This document shows, piece after piece, positions 47,199 through 58,960 of a stretch of DNA of 64,000 bases. Below the pieces are notes generated by a model that was not told the origin of the DNA, did no database searches, and worked only from the letters and a program-made list of their open reading frames with translations. The stretch is from Rhizophagus irregularis (Eukaryota; Glomeromycota; Glomeromycetes; Glomerales; Glomeraceae). Position 1 is the stretch's first letter, and each line of letters starts with the position of its first letter. The stretch covers positions 248,001 through 312,000 of the forward strand of contig NC_089431.1 of the NCBI RefSeq assembly GCF_026210795.1. Direction: 5' to 3'. The position numbers and the translations under genes are program-made.

Positions 47199-48260
47199 TT
47201 GATAGGATTTTTTTTTTTAAAAAAATAATAATATTTTTTAAGTATAATTTATTAAGATTATTTTAAGATTATTTTTAAGATTTTAAAATTTTGTACTATA
47301 TTTTTTAATCGTTAAGTTAAATATATTACTAGTTAATATTAATTGATTTAATAATATTTAGTGATAAAATATATTGTCATACGAAATACGAATCATCATT
47401 ATATTATTATTAAAAAGTTTTTAGGGTCGGAACTCGTGTTATTTCACGGGGATACTATGGATATCATCAATTGATTTCTCTCACGGAGCAGCCGTGAAAA
47501 ATCCTGATATTCCATAGTAACTCCGTGAAATAACTATTATTTAGATTACATTAGTATTGTATTATGGTCATTATATCATATTTTATTTTTTTCTATTCCT
47601 CTCCCGGATACTTAATGATCAGCGTAAATTCCCAAACGTATACAAAAATGAAATACAGGGGTACGATGTACGCAAATTTAGGGGTATTTCCCGGTATCGC
47701 CGATCATAACTAGAATAGTTAACTGGACCTTATTTTTAATTCCTTAATTTTAATTTTATTAATTTGATAATTTGAGCACCACCAATTGTATAATATTTAC
47801 ATCATACTAAATATAGATAACATTTTTTTCGGGTTCTGCCGAATAATAAATTTTTTTTTCAACCGAACCGAAAAAATTGATACAAATGATATGGTTGGAT
47901 ATAAATAACTATTTTTCTGCATAAATTTGTTTTTCTTATTTAAATGGAAATTTCTCTTGTTATATAAATATATTAGTAATGTTGTTTCAGTTTAAATATT
48001 TGTGTGAATTTTTCATCCAGGTAATGACATGGAATTGGACTTGTATATGCAATGAATAAGCCCTGTTGTTTTGTAACCGTGCGTGAACAATTAATTATCT
48101 TAAAAATATCAGAAGGGGTTAATTAATTATATTTATTATAATTAAAATAATTTAGCAAAGTTACATAAAAAAGTTTGTTCAATTTTTAATTTTAATAAAT
48201 TAGGAATTTAAACTCCATATTTGTTTAAATGATTTGACCGATATATTTTTTTTTATTATT
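47199..48260. other. Intergenic after receptor B
   Basis: Contains a ~96-bp hairpin element (47438-47533; arms GTTATTTCACGGGGATACTA and its near complement), a stretch with GGGGTA words (47655-47695) and a CCGAACCG repeat fragment near 47870. No gene is seen. Confidence 0.45.
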
Positions 48261-49365
48261 TTGAAACATTATTATGTAAAGTTATTAGATAAATTTCTCG
48301 CGAATTTTCTTGGCAATCAAAAAATATAAAAAGTAATATTTCAATCATTTCAAAAAATAAACAAAAAAAAGAAATGTAACACACGAAGTCCAATTTTTGG
48401 GTTCGCGATCGAATTACGTCCAATCGTCAGATGATAATTGAACTCACATCACATGAATATTACCTGAATCGCCTAAATCGTATAATATAATCATAATTTG
48501 ACCCCAATAATAATTTATAATTTTTAGGTAATATCAAATATCGATATATAAAGTAAATAGGCGTTTAAAAATTGAACTCAGTATCCCAAGTATGACGAAC
48601 TTTAATTTTGAGAATACAATGATTACAATGATTGTAAATTTATTTATAAATTTATGTATAATTTATGTATAAACATTATTGTGTTTAATTGATAAAATGT
48701 GGAATTTTTACCAAAGTTATATAATTTATTCTATATTTTTTTTTTATTTATTATAAGAAATAATTTGAGTGGTTGTTAAAATATTTTTTTTAAAAAAAAA
48801 TTTTTTTTAACAGGTTAATTCATATTATAAAAAAAAAAGAATAAAAGCGTAAGCGTATGTGTAACAACATTATGTCATGTAAATATTTTGTGTATGTAAT
48901 AATATATATAATCATTTAATGGTAATCCTGTGGTCCGTTACGTTATTTTTTTTTTTAGTACAGCATTTACTAATTTGTAAATTTCTGATAATCATCTACA
49001 AGCAATTCATATTTTTTTTAAACAAATACAATACGTCAATTTAAACAAGTTAATTTTATTACTTCATTTCCTTCTTCCTCATTTGTAATATCGTATATAA
49101 ACAAACTGAATTTTTTTAATTGGTTAACGATTACAATTAGGATCGTCGCAGATGGATCCACATGATTTACGAAAACATTTATCTGCTATCTGCTAACTGT
49201 TATTATTTATCTGCTATCTGTTATATGATCTCCAGAGAAATTGTATCACAAACTTTAATTCCCGAAATAACTATCATTATATCATTGTTAAAATGTTAGA
49301 AAACAAACATCACATAGTGAATAAAATAACAGTTTAATCACTTTCTTACGACACATACATGTATA

Positions 49366-50135
49366 TGATTCATTATTATTTATTTTCCGTTTTATATAAC
49401 AATTACAGGTTAAAATATGACAATTGTTTGGAGCGAAGCGACAAATTTGCGTTAATCCATACATTTTCCATTGACAGTATCTACCTAAATAATTTCGATT
49501 TTCTAAAATTTATCTGTTATGAAGTGCGATGAACTTTTAAAGATTCTTTTTCTTGTAAATACAATAACTAATAAACAATTGATATTAAGATTCCGTAAAT
49601 AATATCTATTCTTAAATTCTTGAAATTCTTTAATTTAATTTTCGATGATGCGTAAATAAACGTTACGAGAAGTTCAAGAACGCTATTTGACATTGTGAAA
49701 ATATACATAATTACAAAATTTAGCTTCCAATTATCATCAATTATTCAGTAAGCGTAAAAGTTGTTCGATCGTTACGCGTCACAATAAACATAACGTAATA
49801 TATTCATATACAGTACGTACTTTTATATGAGCCTAAAATTGATATAATACTGTCTAGTAATTATCACATTGTTAATTTAACGTGTTTTTTTATGTACATG
49901 TAATATTGGATACGATTTGTAATGTTAAAAAGAAAATTCATTCATTACAAACTCGCATAGTAATATTACACAACTTACCAATATTGAAAGAACTTTAAAA
50001 ACAGTTTCAAATCCTTTATTTTATAATAAATTATTATATGATTTATAACAACGTTCATGCATTTCTAAAATAAAAATCGTATTAGTATATTATACTTAAG
50101 TACTTAACGTTCTCATTCCGACGAGTAATTTGAAT
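49366..50135 (+). pseudogene. Decayed receptor gene upstream of receptor C
   Basis: Pieces in gene order match the intact receptors: the end of exon 2 (TTTTATATAACAATTACAG, 49391-49408, with GT following), exon 5 (VVRE-like AGAAGTTCAAGAACGCTAT and TTAGCTTCCAATTATCATC, about 49665-49740), exon 6 (from the ATTCATTACAAACTCGCATA region to the helix 6 codons, about 49930-50070) and exon 7 (AACGTTCTCATTCCGACGA with GT following, about 50108-50127). Exons 1, 3 and 4 are unreadable, and stops and frameshifts are many. Confidence 0.7.
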
Positions 50136-52045
50136 TTGTGAAAATTTACTTGCTATTACTAATGAAATTGTTTCGAATTGTATCTAGAATAATTTGATTA
50201 ATGCATTCAACATCATAAACATTTACAATTCTTGGAAAATTTTTTATCAAATATTTGCTTACCCTAAAATTTTATTATTATGAAATTAAATTACAAGATT
50301 ATGTAAATTCAATTTATCAGTATGAGATAATAAAATTATACTAATCGTAACAGGTAAAATATTCAAAAGTTTCGTAGTATATTAATGTATCATTACTAAA
50401 TCTGGTTGTTATGTTTTCATTAAATATTGTGTGTAATTTCTCACTTGATAACAAATAATTATTACATATTAAAAAATATTAATTATTTTATATTTACAAA
50501 TAATAATGCTATCTATTTTATTAGATTAAAAAGGGGAATTTATGCCCGAAATATTCGAATGGTAAGTTTTTTATAGTGATTTGCGGAATTCTGAAATACG
50601 TTTAAGGTTTATTATTTTGATTATTTTGATTATATTGGTCGGCTGAACTAAATAGGAAATCATCAAAAATAATCGCATTATTTTTATTATTTTTATTATA
50701 TGATTATTTTTATTGATTACAGAAAATTGCAATCCGCAATAAATAAAAAAAATTAATTGTACAGTAAATAGACGAGAATAAATGGTTACGTTTTTGCACG
50801 ATTTATTTTTCCCAAAGCTCTCAGAAATAAAAAAAAAATTATTTAAATTAATTATAATTTACGGCAATTATACGGAAATTACGTACGCTTATACTATTTA
50901 TGCCAAGAAAATGTACTAATTACTACCATTTAACTAAATGATTGAAATGTAACTCTTAACGAATCAAGTGAATAAGGAATTTGTAAATAACCTGAGACAA
51001 TAAATATTATAAATAATCTCGAAATTTACCGAAACCTTATTGCTGTGTACAATATAAATTAAAGTTATATCAATTATATCGCAAATATCGCAAATAAACC
51101 GTTTTAAATTCTTTTCCATAAATAAATTTATTAATAGAGCAAAAAAAAAAAATTCTGTAAAAATATGTGATATGCGACAAACTGTATATCATAGTTTAAA
51201 AAAACCAGTTTTTTATGTTTTATAAATTCACCATTATATGTAATCATTATTGGATGATCACAAAACAAAACCATTTATGCTTATTTGTTTATTTTGTGTC
51301 AATAAATAAAAGTAAAATAATCAGATTATTCAGATAAGTGATATAAATGAAAACGCCACACAAAAGTCTAGACCTTGTTTCGTAATAAGTACAAACTATT
51401 TAGAATATTCTTTTTTATTTTTTTCATCAATTTTATATGAAATTTCGCTTCGGCATATTTCATATATCACATACCTTGAATTTTAATTTCTGTATTTCAA
51501 TAAATATTATTATTTGTATCATTAATAATCTATATAATTAAAAAAAAAGTTTTATTTTTGCAAGATTTTCGAAATCTAATCTTTAATACAAGATTTTATC
51601 GGGGTTAATAAATTCCGTCAACGCAGGCACGTGAAGTAGAACTTACCAGAATAATTATACATATTAGTAAATGGAACATACCTTAATATCCCCCACCTAA
51701 CTATTTCATCACCTTTTTCTTTTTATTTATGCGTGATATTTGTTTTTAAATGTATTTTGTTTTGTTAGAACTCTCAATGATAAGATTAATACTCTAGATA
51801 TAATTGGATAAATTAAAATAAAAAAAATTCAATATTAGTACAAAAATAAACAAGACCCGTAGGGCCGTGCTTATGGAATGTTTGTATCAAAAAAATTGTA
51901 GCACAAATTTTATAAGTAATATGTTTGTTTTAATTATCTCATATAACATGTTATAATACATAATCAACCGTTTTATTTTCGCACAAATTATATAGTATTA
52001 TACAGCGTATATCATTTAATTTTTATTTTCAGTAGGAGTGCAAAC
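50136..52045. other. Upstream region of receptor C
   Basis: Non-coding and closely matched by 58961-60906. Conserved words include GCAGGCACGTGAAGTAGAAC (about 51620 and 60490) and the GACCCGTAGGGCCGTGCTTA stretch (about 51855 and 60718), candidate regulatory sequence. No open frame of interest. Confidence 0.5.
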
Positions 52046-52057
52046 TATATATAAAAG
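52046..52057 (+). promoter_or_regulatory. TATA box of receptor C
   Basis: TATATATAAAAG lies about 96 bases before the start codon, in a context identical to that before receptor D. Confidence 0.6.
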
Positions 52058-52152
52058 CTCCCAATCGTTTATCGTCATTATTACTTACACGTTATTAATT
52101 TTATAATCATATAATAATTTCAACATTCGCTTAATATTTTTATAGAAAAAAA

Positions 52153-53813
52153 ATGGATTTAATCCCAATTTTATTTCGTATCACTATTTTTATATTATCG
52201 TTTCTTTATATGATACCTTTAAATGAAGCTGCTCCAACACATTCGTCACCTTATGATGCTATAACCGAATTTCACATTGTGTTTGTTATTCCAATAACTT
52301 TTCATTCCACTAATATTTTAGGAACTTTATTTATCTTTTACCGTAAGTAATTTTATTAATCTAAAAAAAAAAATAGATTTTGAATTCAACCAATTAATAT
52401 TTTCTATAGGAACGTACTTACGATGGAAACGTGATCATAGAAGTATTGTATTATCACTTAGATTTCCATTTTATTTAGCAATTACAGGTAAGCAATCTCA
52501 ATTTATTTTCATCATGTTTTACTGTTTTAATTATTTATAATAATTATTATATATATATAATTATCTTTATATTATAAGATTTTCTTTATTCATCGTCAGA
52601 CCTAATCAATTATGTAAGTAAATTAGCAAAAATATTTATTAAGATTATATTAACTAAAATTTAAAAATAATCATTATCGTTATAGTCATTATTTAAAATA
52701 TTCATTATCGTTAATCTTATAGTCATATTCGGCTTCAAATAAATCAAAATTCTTAAATAATGAAGTCATCACTTTACCATCTCCATTATGTGAAATCATG
52801 GGATTTTCTATCGTATTATTCGTTTCTTTTAACGTGTTATTGGTAAGTTTTTTAAAAATTTGACCTTATAAAAACCCTCGACACATCATGTTTTTCGGAA
52901 TTACGTTTAATTTTTAAAAATCTTATCAATAGGTTGGAGCTATATCTATTATCACTTGGTTACGGGTAGTGCAAGAATACTATTTCGAATTAGGAAAATA
53001 TGATTACAAAATTTGGTTTCCAATTGTTATCTTATCATTAATTTTCCCTCTAAGTACGCTAAACGCCTATGGTCCTACAAAATACAAGTATGTCACACGT
53101 TAATCATGTCAGTCAAATGATCAACCGCGTGATATTCTTATACTTTTTTTTTTATTAGTTGTGGGGTTAAACCTGAAGCTAGTGCTATAATGAAAATATT
53201 TTTTATTCTAATAGTTCTCACATTAGCAACTATTTTGTTTTGTTACATACATATATTAACAAAGATTCGTAGAGTTAAAGAAGAAAATTCATCAGTCTCA
53301 AGTTCGAATAATAGTTGGATGTATCTTAACAATATTGAAAAAAAAACTCTTAAAAAAGTTTTAACTTATATTTTAGTATTCATATTACAATATGTTCCTG
53401 TTCTAATTTATAACATGTGTAGATTATTAAAGGTAAAGATAATGTCCTTTATTTATTTATTTTTATTTGTTTTTTATGAAATTGTTTATAACAATATAAT
53501 TTAAAAATAATTAGATTCAAAATTTTATAATTGGTGTTATCGTTTCTTCAGGTAATTTTTTTTTTAAAATATACATATATATATATATATATTTGTTTTA
53601 TATTGATCGATATTTAACAAAAAGTATTAATTCTATTTTTTTTTAGCTATATCTTTAGGAGGAATAGGTAACGTAATTCAATATATATGTAATGAAGGAT
53701 TTAGATATCAATCATCAAGCGTTACTTGTTCAGATTATAAATCCGAAACAAAAGCTGAAGCAGATGATGAACAGAAATCAAATGATGATTCAATTATTAC
53801 TAATAATGTATGA
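52153..53813 (+). CDS. 7-transmembrane receptor-like protein C
   Basis: Eight exons: 52153-52342, 52410-52487, 52579-52613, 52723-52842, 52933-53087, 53159-53432, 53515-53551, 53647-53813; 351 aa. Signal peptide (ITIFILSFLYMIPLNEAA), seven hydrophobic helices, helix-3 Cys in SPLCEIMG and loop Cys in NCGVKPEAS. Exon 4 is one codon shorter than in A and B and lacks the WPYLF motif. Exon 7 encodes IQNFIIGVIVSS instead of the VRHVILDALIPA type of A and B, so the entry to helix 7 is quite different. The tail is acidic (KAEADDEQKSNDDS). Very close to receptor D. The intron before exon 4 contains a local duplication of TTCATTATCGTTA. Confidence 0.85.
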
Positions 53814-54254
53814 TTGATTATTTGATAATATAAAATATGTAAAATTATTTTTTTATGTTTGTAAGAATTTTATTAAGTTTTAATATAATAATAAGTTCAA
53901 TGTAATAAGTATAAATTTATTTATAATGTATAAATTCGTATTAAATATAAATGTATAAAATTCGATTATACAGTTAAACGTAATGATTAAAGATGTTAAT
54001 TAAATAAATTATGTTATACAAATATTTATTGATTATGAAAATGAAAAAAATATTAAAATAAATATTATGATTTACACCAATCACTAAATTGATCGATATG
54101 AATACAAAAAAGGAAAAAGTCAAAATTAACTGGAAATGTATTATGTAGTTTGCCAAACATGAGATCGACAATTAAAATTTGTGTATAGTATGTATACGTA
54201 TACGTAATTACGTATCGTCACTTCTCGATACTTGGCCTGACGACCATCTCGCCA
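53814..54254. other. 3' flank of receptor C
   Basis: AT-rich and collinear with 62671-63380. Ends at the target duplication ATCTCGCCA (54246-54254). Confidence 0.5.
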
Positions 54255-54784
54255 GGACCCAGAAATATATATACAGGGGTAGGGTACACAAATGCGTCGC
54301 CATCATAGTGGAATTAGACGGAGTAAAGTTTTGATTTGCGTACAATTTTAGAATTTTTCATCTATAGTTAGGTCATCAAGATTGCGTATTTTTTATCAAA
54401 ATTTTTATATGTAAAAAATTAGTTTGCGTATTTTTGACCTAAATTTGGCTAATCTTATATATATAATATATTTACTGTAAGTACTTATTTAATTAACCGA
54501 ATTGTAAGAAATTTCTAAGGGTTAAAAAGTGAAATTTTAGAAAAATATTATAAAAAAATGGTAAATTCTATTTTTTCACATTAGTATTTTGTTTTATAAA
54601 TAATATAGAAGCCATGATAAAATAATTAATAACTTAATGTCTGAAATTTTATTTGCGTATTTTTGCAGGATTTTCAATATCAGGTGTCAATTATGCGTAC
54701 TACTCATATAAAAAGTCTCTGCGTACAGCTCATAGTAAAAAAATTTTTCGCCACCTGACCCCTATATATATATTTCTGGGTCCT
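54255..54784. mobile_element. 530-bp MITE with 9-bp target duplication (Mutator-like)
   Basis: Ends GGACCCAGAAATATATATA are exact inverted copies (left from 54255; right arm to 54783), followed inward by AGGGGT-like words. An exact 9-bp duplication ATCTCGCCA flanks it (54246-54254 and 54785-54793). The paralogous segment has the empty site ATCCCGCAAGTCCTGCC at 63381-63397. A 9-bp duplication fits the Mutator (MULE) group. No coding capacity. Confidence 0.85.
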
Positions 54785-54950
54785 ATCTCGCCAACCCTGC
54801 TACCCGCTGAACAGGGGCATTCATATAGAATTATTTTACCTTTGCAAAAACTGTGGAATAGCTAATTTAAAAAGTTGATTAAAAAAAGAGGTTACTTTTA
54901 GCATATGAGAAATTAACATTAAAAACAGATTTCTTCAGATTTTTTTTTTC

Positions 54951-56069
54951 TTTTTTTTTTAAAAAAAAATTAGCAACGCGTTTATTAATTTATTAATCAA
55001 TATATAGAAAAGATTACATAAACATTAAAACACTAAGAAAGCAAATTAAAAATTAATTTACTCTCTATAACTAAAGTATTCGAACAATACCTATATACTA
55101 AAAAACTATCTAATCTAATCTAAAATGTAAACTAAACTAATTTTGGTATTAAATTCCAACTTTTCGTATCTTTTCCTTCTGTGAACCTACCAATTATTTT
55201 ACTAATTTAATATCATTTTCTCTCTTTTTATATTTTTCGTTAATTTTTAATTATTTTCTTCGATTTCTATATTTTTATCTTCACTCTCTATATCTCTATC
55301 TTTAAATTTTCTAACTCTTTTATCTGATTTTTTAATACCTAAACTTTGTTCTAACTCGTTACTAACTTCATTACACCTTTTGATCTAAAATTCCTTCTTT
55401 AACGCGTTAAAACAAAACACCCAAAGCTCATTTATCAGTTCTTTCTCATCTTTATCTTTTGATACTTTATTAAATTTACCATTATAAACTCCTCTAATCA
55501 ATTCCCAATATTTATCTTTTCCGATCAGAACTTCTGATTTTTCATACAAAATCTTTAAAAAACTAAAATTCATGTTCTGTAATAATTTTACTTCCTCATG
55601 CTTTTCTTCATTCAATAAATGTTCTTCGAAATCACTAATCGAACGTTCTATAACTTCTTTAATCGTTAACTCGTTCTTTTCACAGATCCATAAATGATCC
55701 CAATTTTCAACTCCATTTTTACATCTAATACATTGATCTGTTTCTATCATATTCACATCTCTTTTGTACAATATCTCGTAGGTCGGCAATTCTTTTAAAA
55801 AATTTTTAATTTTATATGAACGTTCCCATACATCTTCTTTTTCGATTTCCCATGATGTACAGTTACTATTTCGATTACTAATAAATTGTAACGTTCTATT
55901 CCAATCAAATTCGCCTTTATGATTATAAAAAAACAAATCTTCCACCTTCCTACTGTTAAGCATTTCATTTTTCCAAATTAATTCAGAACATTTTTTACGC
56001 CACGCTCTAATGCCTCCAGGAATTAAATGTTTTTTCCAATATAGATTAAAATCGTCGAAAGACATTGCT
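54951..56069 (-). mobile_element. 5'-truncated LINE insertion
   Basis: Minus-strand LINE 3' part. Coding 56065-55385 gives 226 aa beginning MSFDDFNLYWKKHLIPGG and containing a zinc-knuckle-like C-x2-C-x8-H-x3-C (CIRCKNGVENWDHLWIC, about residues 137-153), typical of the region after the reverse transcriptase in this LINE group. The 3' UTR is 55384-54970, then a poly(A) tail (T-run on + strand). A 17-bp duplication flanks the insertion: TTCAGATTTTTTTTTTC at 54934-54950 and 56070-56086. The reverse transcriptase and endonuclease domains are missing: a typical dead-on-arrival copy. Copy D of the duplication has no LINE here (about 63444-63460). Frame intact, so the insertion is young. Confidence 0.85.
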
Positions 56070-56086
56070 TTCAGATTTTTTTTTTC

Positions 56087-57434
56087 AGTTTCATCAATTA
56101 AAACTAAAAATGATTATCAATTATGCCGAAAATAATCAAAGAATTTTTTTTTATCAAAATAAAATTTTACTTCGCATAGATTTTACTAATGTTAAATTAT
56201 TTTTTAAATTCAAATTATTAAAAATCCGAATCTGATGATAAAATGATCAGCAGTATACCAAACTTATACTAATTTTTTTATAGTGAATGTGTGATGACCA
56301 AAGATTTATTTTTGTTTAAAAAATGTGTTGTATAACTGAAAAAGAAAACCATAATAAAATTTTGTAAGTTCTGAGGAATTTGGGAAACTTTAGAAAATTT
56401 CAGAAAATCATAATTTAAATTAAAAACTCATAACGAACTTTTTTTCTTTAAATCAAAACCATTTATAATTAATTTTATCACTATATACCGACTTTATTAT
56501 AAATTTCGCGATATTACCGAAGTTTAATTATAAATCAGTCATATTTATTTATTCGCGATTAACTGATACCTTCTTAATTCCGGCCGGAATTAACTTAGTC
56601 TCGGCCGGCACTATTCAACGCAGCAGATCAGTCACCTGATATCTACGAGTCTTAAAAGTTTCCATTATATAGTATTGATACTATAAACATATTTTGACAA
56701 GATAAAATATCTGACATTACTTGATAATATATTTAAGTATACCGAATTTTTATATTTAAATCGGTATAATAAAAATATATTGATTTATCGAATATTTGAT
56801 ATAACGACCAAAAATCAGGACCTGAACGGAGGGTTCATATCGAGTTCTGATTGTAGATGTTTATCAAAATTTAGATTTTTTTAATAAAAGATGTGTTAAA
56901 AGTTGGAACGGCCCTACTGTACTATTCTTTTAAATATATTACTTGAAAAATACACCCGTGTTAATAAACACTCATAATATTTCCACTCCAAAAAAAAAAA
57001 TTCATTTCCAAATGTTTGAATAAATTAAAACACCTTATGGTTGAAATTAACTATAAGTAGTAGCGATAAGTCACATGAAATTCCTAACGTTAAGTTAATA
57101 AGTTATGTAAACGGAATGATTACATAAAATCTTGATCTTTTGATCTTTCATATAAAATATATATGTCCTGATACCGATTGTTATGCGTATAAGCGTATTT
57201 TTTTCCCTCAACATGATCATCTCTTACGATAATTTCGTAATGTAATCGTGCTATATTCCCATTTTTTATATCCAATTTGCTTATACGTTAATATACAGTA
57301 TATTTATTTATTTTATTCTTATTTTTATTTTTTTTCTCGAAATATTTTTCATGTTTAATTATTAATTTATTCAACATGTGGGATATTTTATGGATATTGT
57401 ACGGTGTTGTATTTATATTGATTAACGTCACGAA
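56087..57434. other. 3' end of copy C and spacer
   Basis: 56087-56560 is collinear with 63450-64000. A 20-bp palindrome centred on CCGG lies at 56574-56593. 56600-57434 is AT-rich, with no gene recognised. Confidence 0.45.
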
Positions 57435-58559
57435 TTGAAACATTATTATGTAAAGTTATTAGATAAATTTCTCGCGAATTTATCTTGGCAATCAAAAAAT
57501 ATAAAATAATTTCAAATTATACAAATCATTTTAAAAAATAAACAAAAAAAAGAAATGTAACACACAAAGTCCAATTTTTGGGAACGTGATCGAGTTGCGT
57601 TCAGTCGTCAAATGATAATTGACTCGCGTCACCTGAATATTGTCTGAATCTCCTGAATCGTATAATATAATCATAATTTGACCCAATAACGATATTATCT
57701 TGTGACCCATTTTATGGACTTTAGCTTAATTATAGCTTAATTATAGATTATTTTTGATTTTTAAGAATAACAAAATTATCGGCAATTATGTTTAATATAC
57801 GGAGCACGATAATAATTTATAATTTTAGGTAATATCAACATATAAAGCAAATAGGCGTTAAAATTGGCCCAGTATCCCAGTATGACGAACTTTAATTTTT
57901 GGGAATACAATGATTACAATGATCGTAAATTTATGTATAATTTATGTATAAATATTATTGTGTTTAATTGAATTTTACCAAAGTAATATAATTATTCTAT
58001 ATTTATTATATGAGTGGTTGTTAAAATATTTTTTTTAAAAAAATTTTTTTTACAGGTTATAAAAAAGAAATAAAAGTGTAACATTATGTCATGTAAATTA
58101 TTTGTATATGTAATAATATATAATCATTTAATGGTAATCCTGTGATCCGTTACGATTTTTTTTTTAGTATCAGGCGATGCAGGCGTGCAGCATTTACTAA
58201 TTTTGTAAATTTCTGGTAATCATTTACAAGCAATTCCCATTTTTTTAAACAAATACAATACGCCAATTTAAACAAGTTAATTTTATTACTTCATTTCCTT
58301 CTTCCTCATTTGTAATATCGTATACCGTAATATGATTTTTAGTAAACAAACCTGAATTTTTTTAATTGGTTAACGATTACAATTAGGATCGTCGCAGATG
58401 GATCCACATGATTTACGAAAACATTTATCTGCTATCTGCTAACTGTTATTATTTATCTGCTATCTGTTATATGATCTCCAGATTAGAAATTGTATCACAA
58501 ACTTTAAATCCCGAACTAACTATCATTATCTCATTGTTAAATGTTAGAAACATAGTGAA

Positions 58560-58960
58560 TATATATGATTTATATAACAATTACAGGTTAAATATGATTT
58601 AAATGTAAAGATAGTAATTGTCTGAGCGAATCAACAAATTTGCGTTAATCCATACATTTTCCATTTATCTACCTGATATAATACTGTCTAGTAATTATTT
58701 CATTGTTAATTTAACGTGTTTTTAATGTACATGTAATATTGGATACGATTTGTAATGTTAAAAAGAAAATTCATTCATTACAAATTCGCATAGTAATATT
58801 GTGCAGCTTACCAATTGAAAGAACTTTAAAAACAGTTTCAAATCCTTTTACTTTAGAAATGATGAACGTTATGTAAATCATATAATAATTTATTATAAAA
58901 TAAAGTACATTTTTCGACGTGGTAGTATATTGTACTTAACGTTCTCATTCCGACCGACAT
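58560..58960 (+). pseudogene. Decayed receptor gene upstream of receptor D
   Basis: Duplicate of the pseudogene at 49366-50135, reduced further. The exon 2 end (TTATATAACAATTACAG, then GT, about 58569-58587), exon 6 (about 58740-58850) and the exon 7 region (AACGTTCTCATTCCGACCG, about 58938-58957) remain; the exon 5 relic seen in the other copy is deleted. Confidence 0.65.

Larger units (their letters stand above)
48261..56560 (+). repeat. Segmental duplication, copy C (pairs with 57435 onward)
   Basis: Starts at TTGAAACATTATTATGTAAA (48261), with the same word at 57435. Collinear matches continue through the receptor pseudogene, receptor C and its 3' flank, to AATCAGTCATATTTATTTA near 56554, which matches the last bases of the window. 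Copy C alone carries the MITE at 54255 and the LINE at 54951. Copy D alone carries the pair of elements at 63013-63259. Confidence 0.85.
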
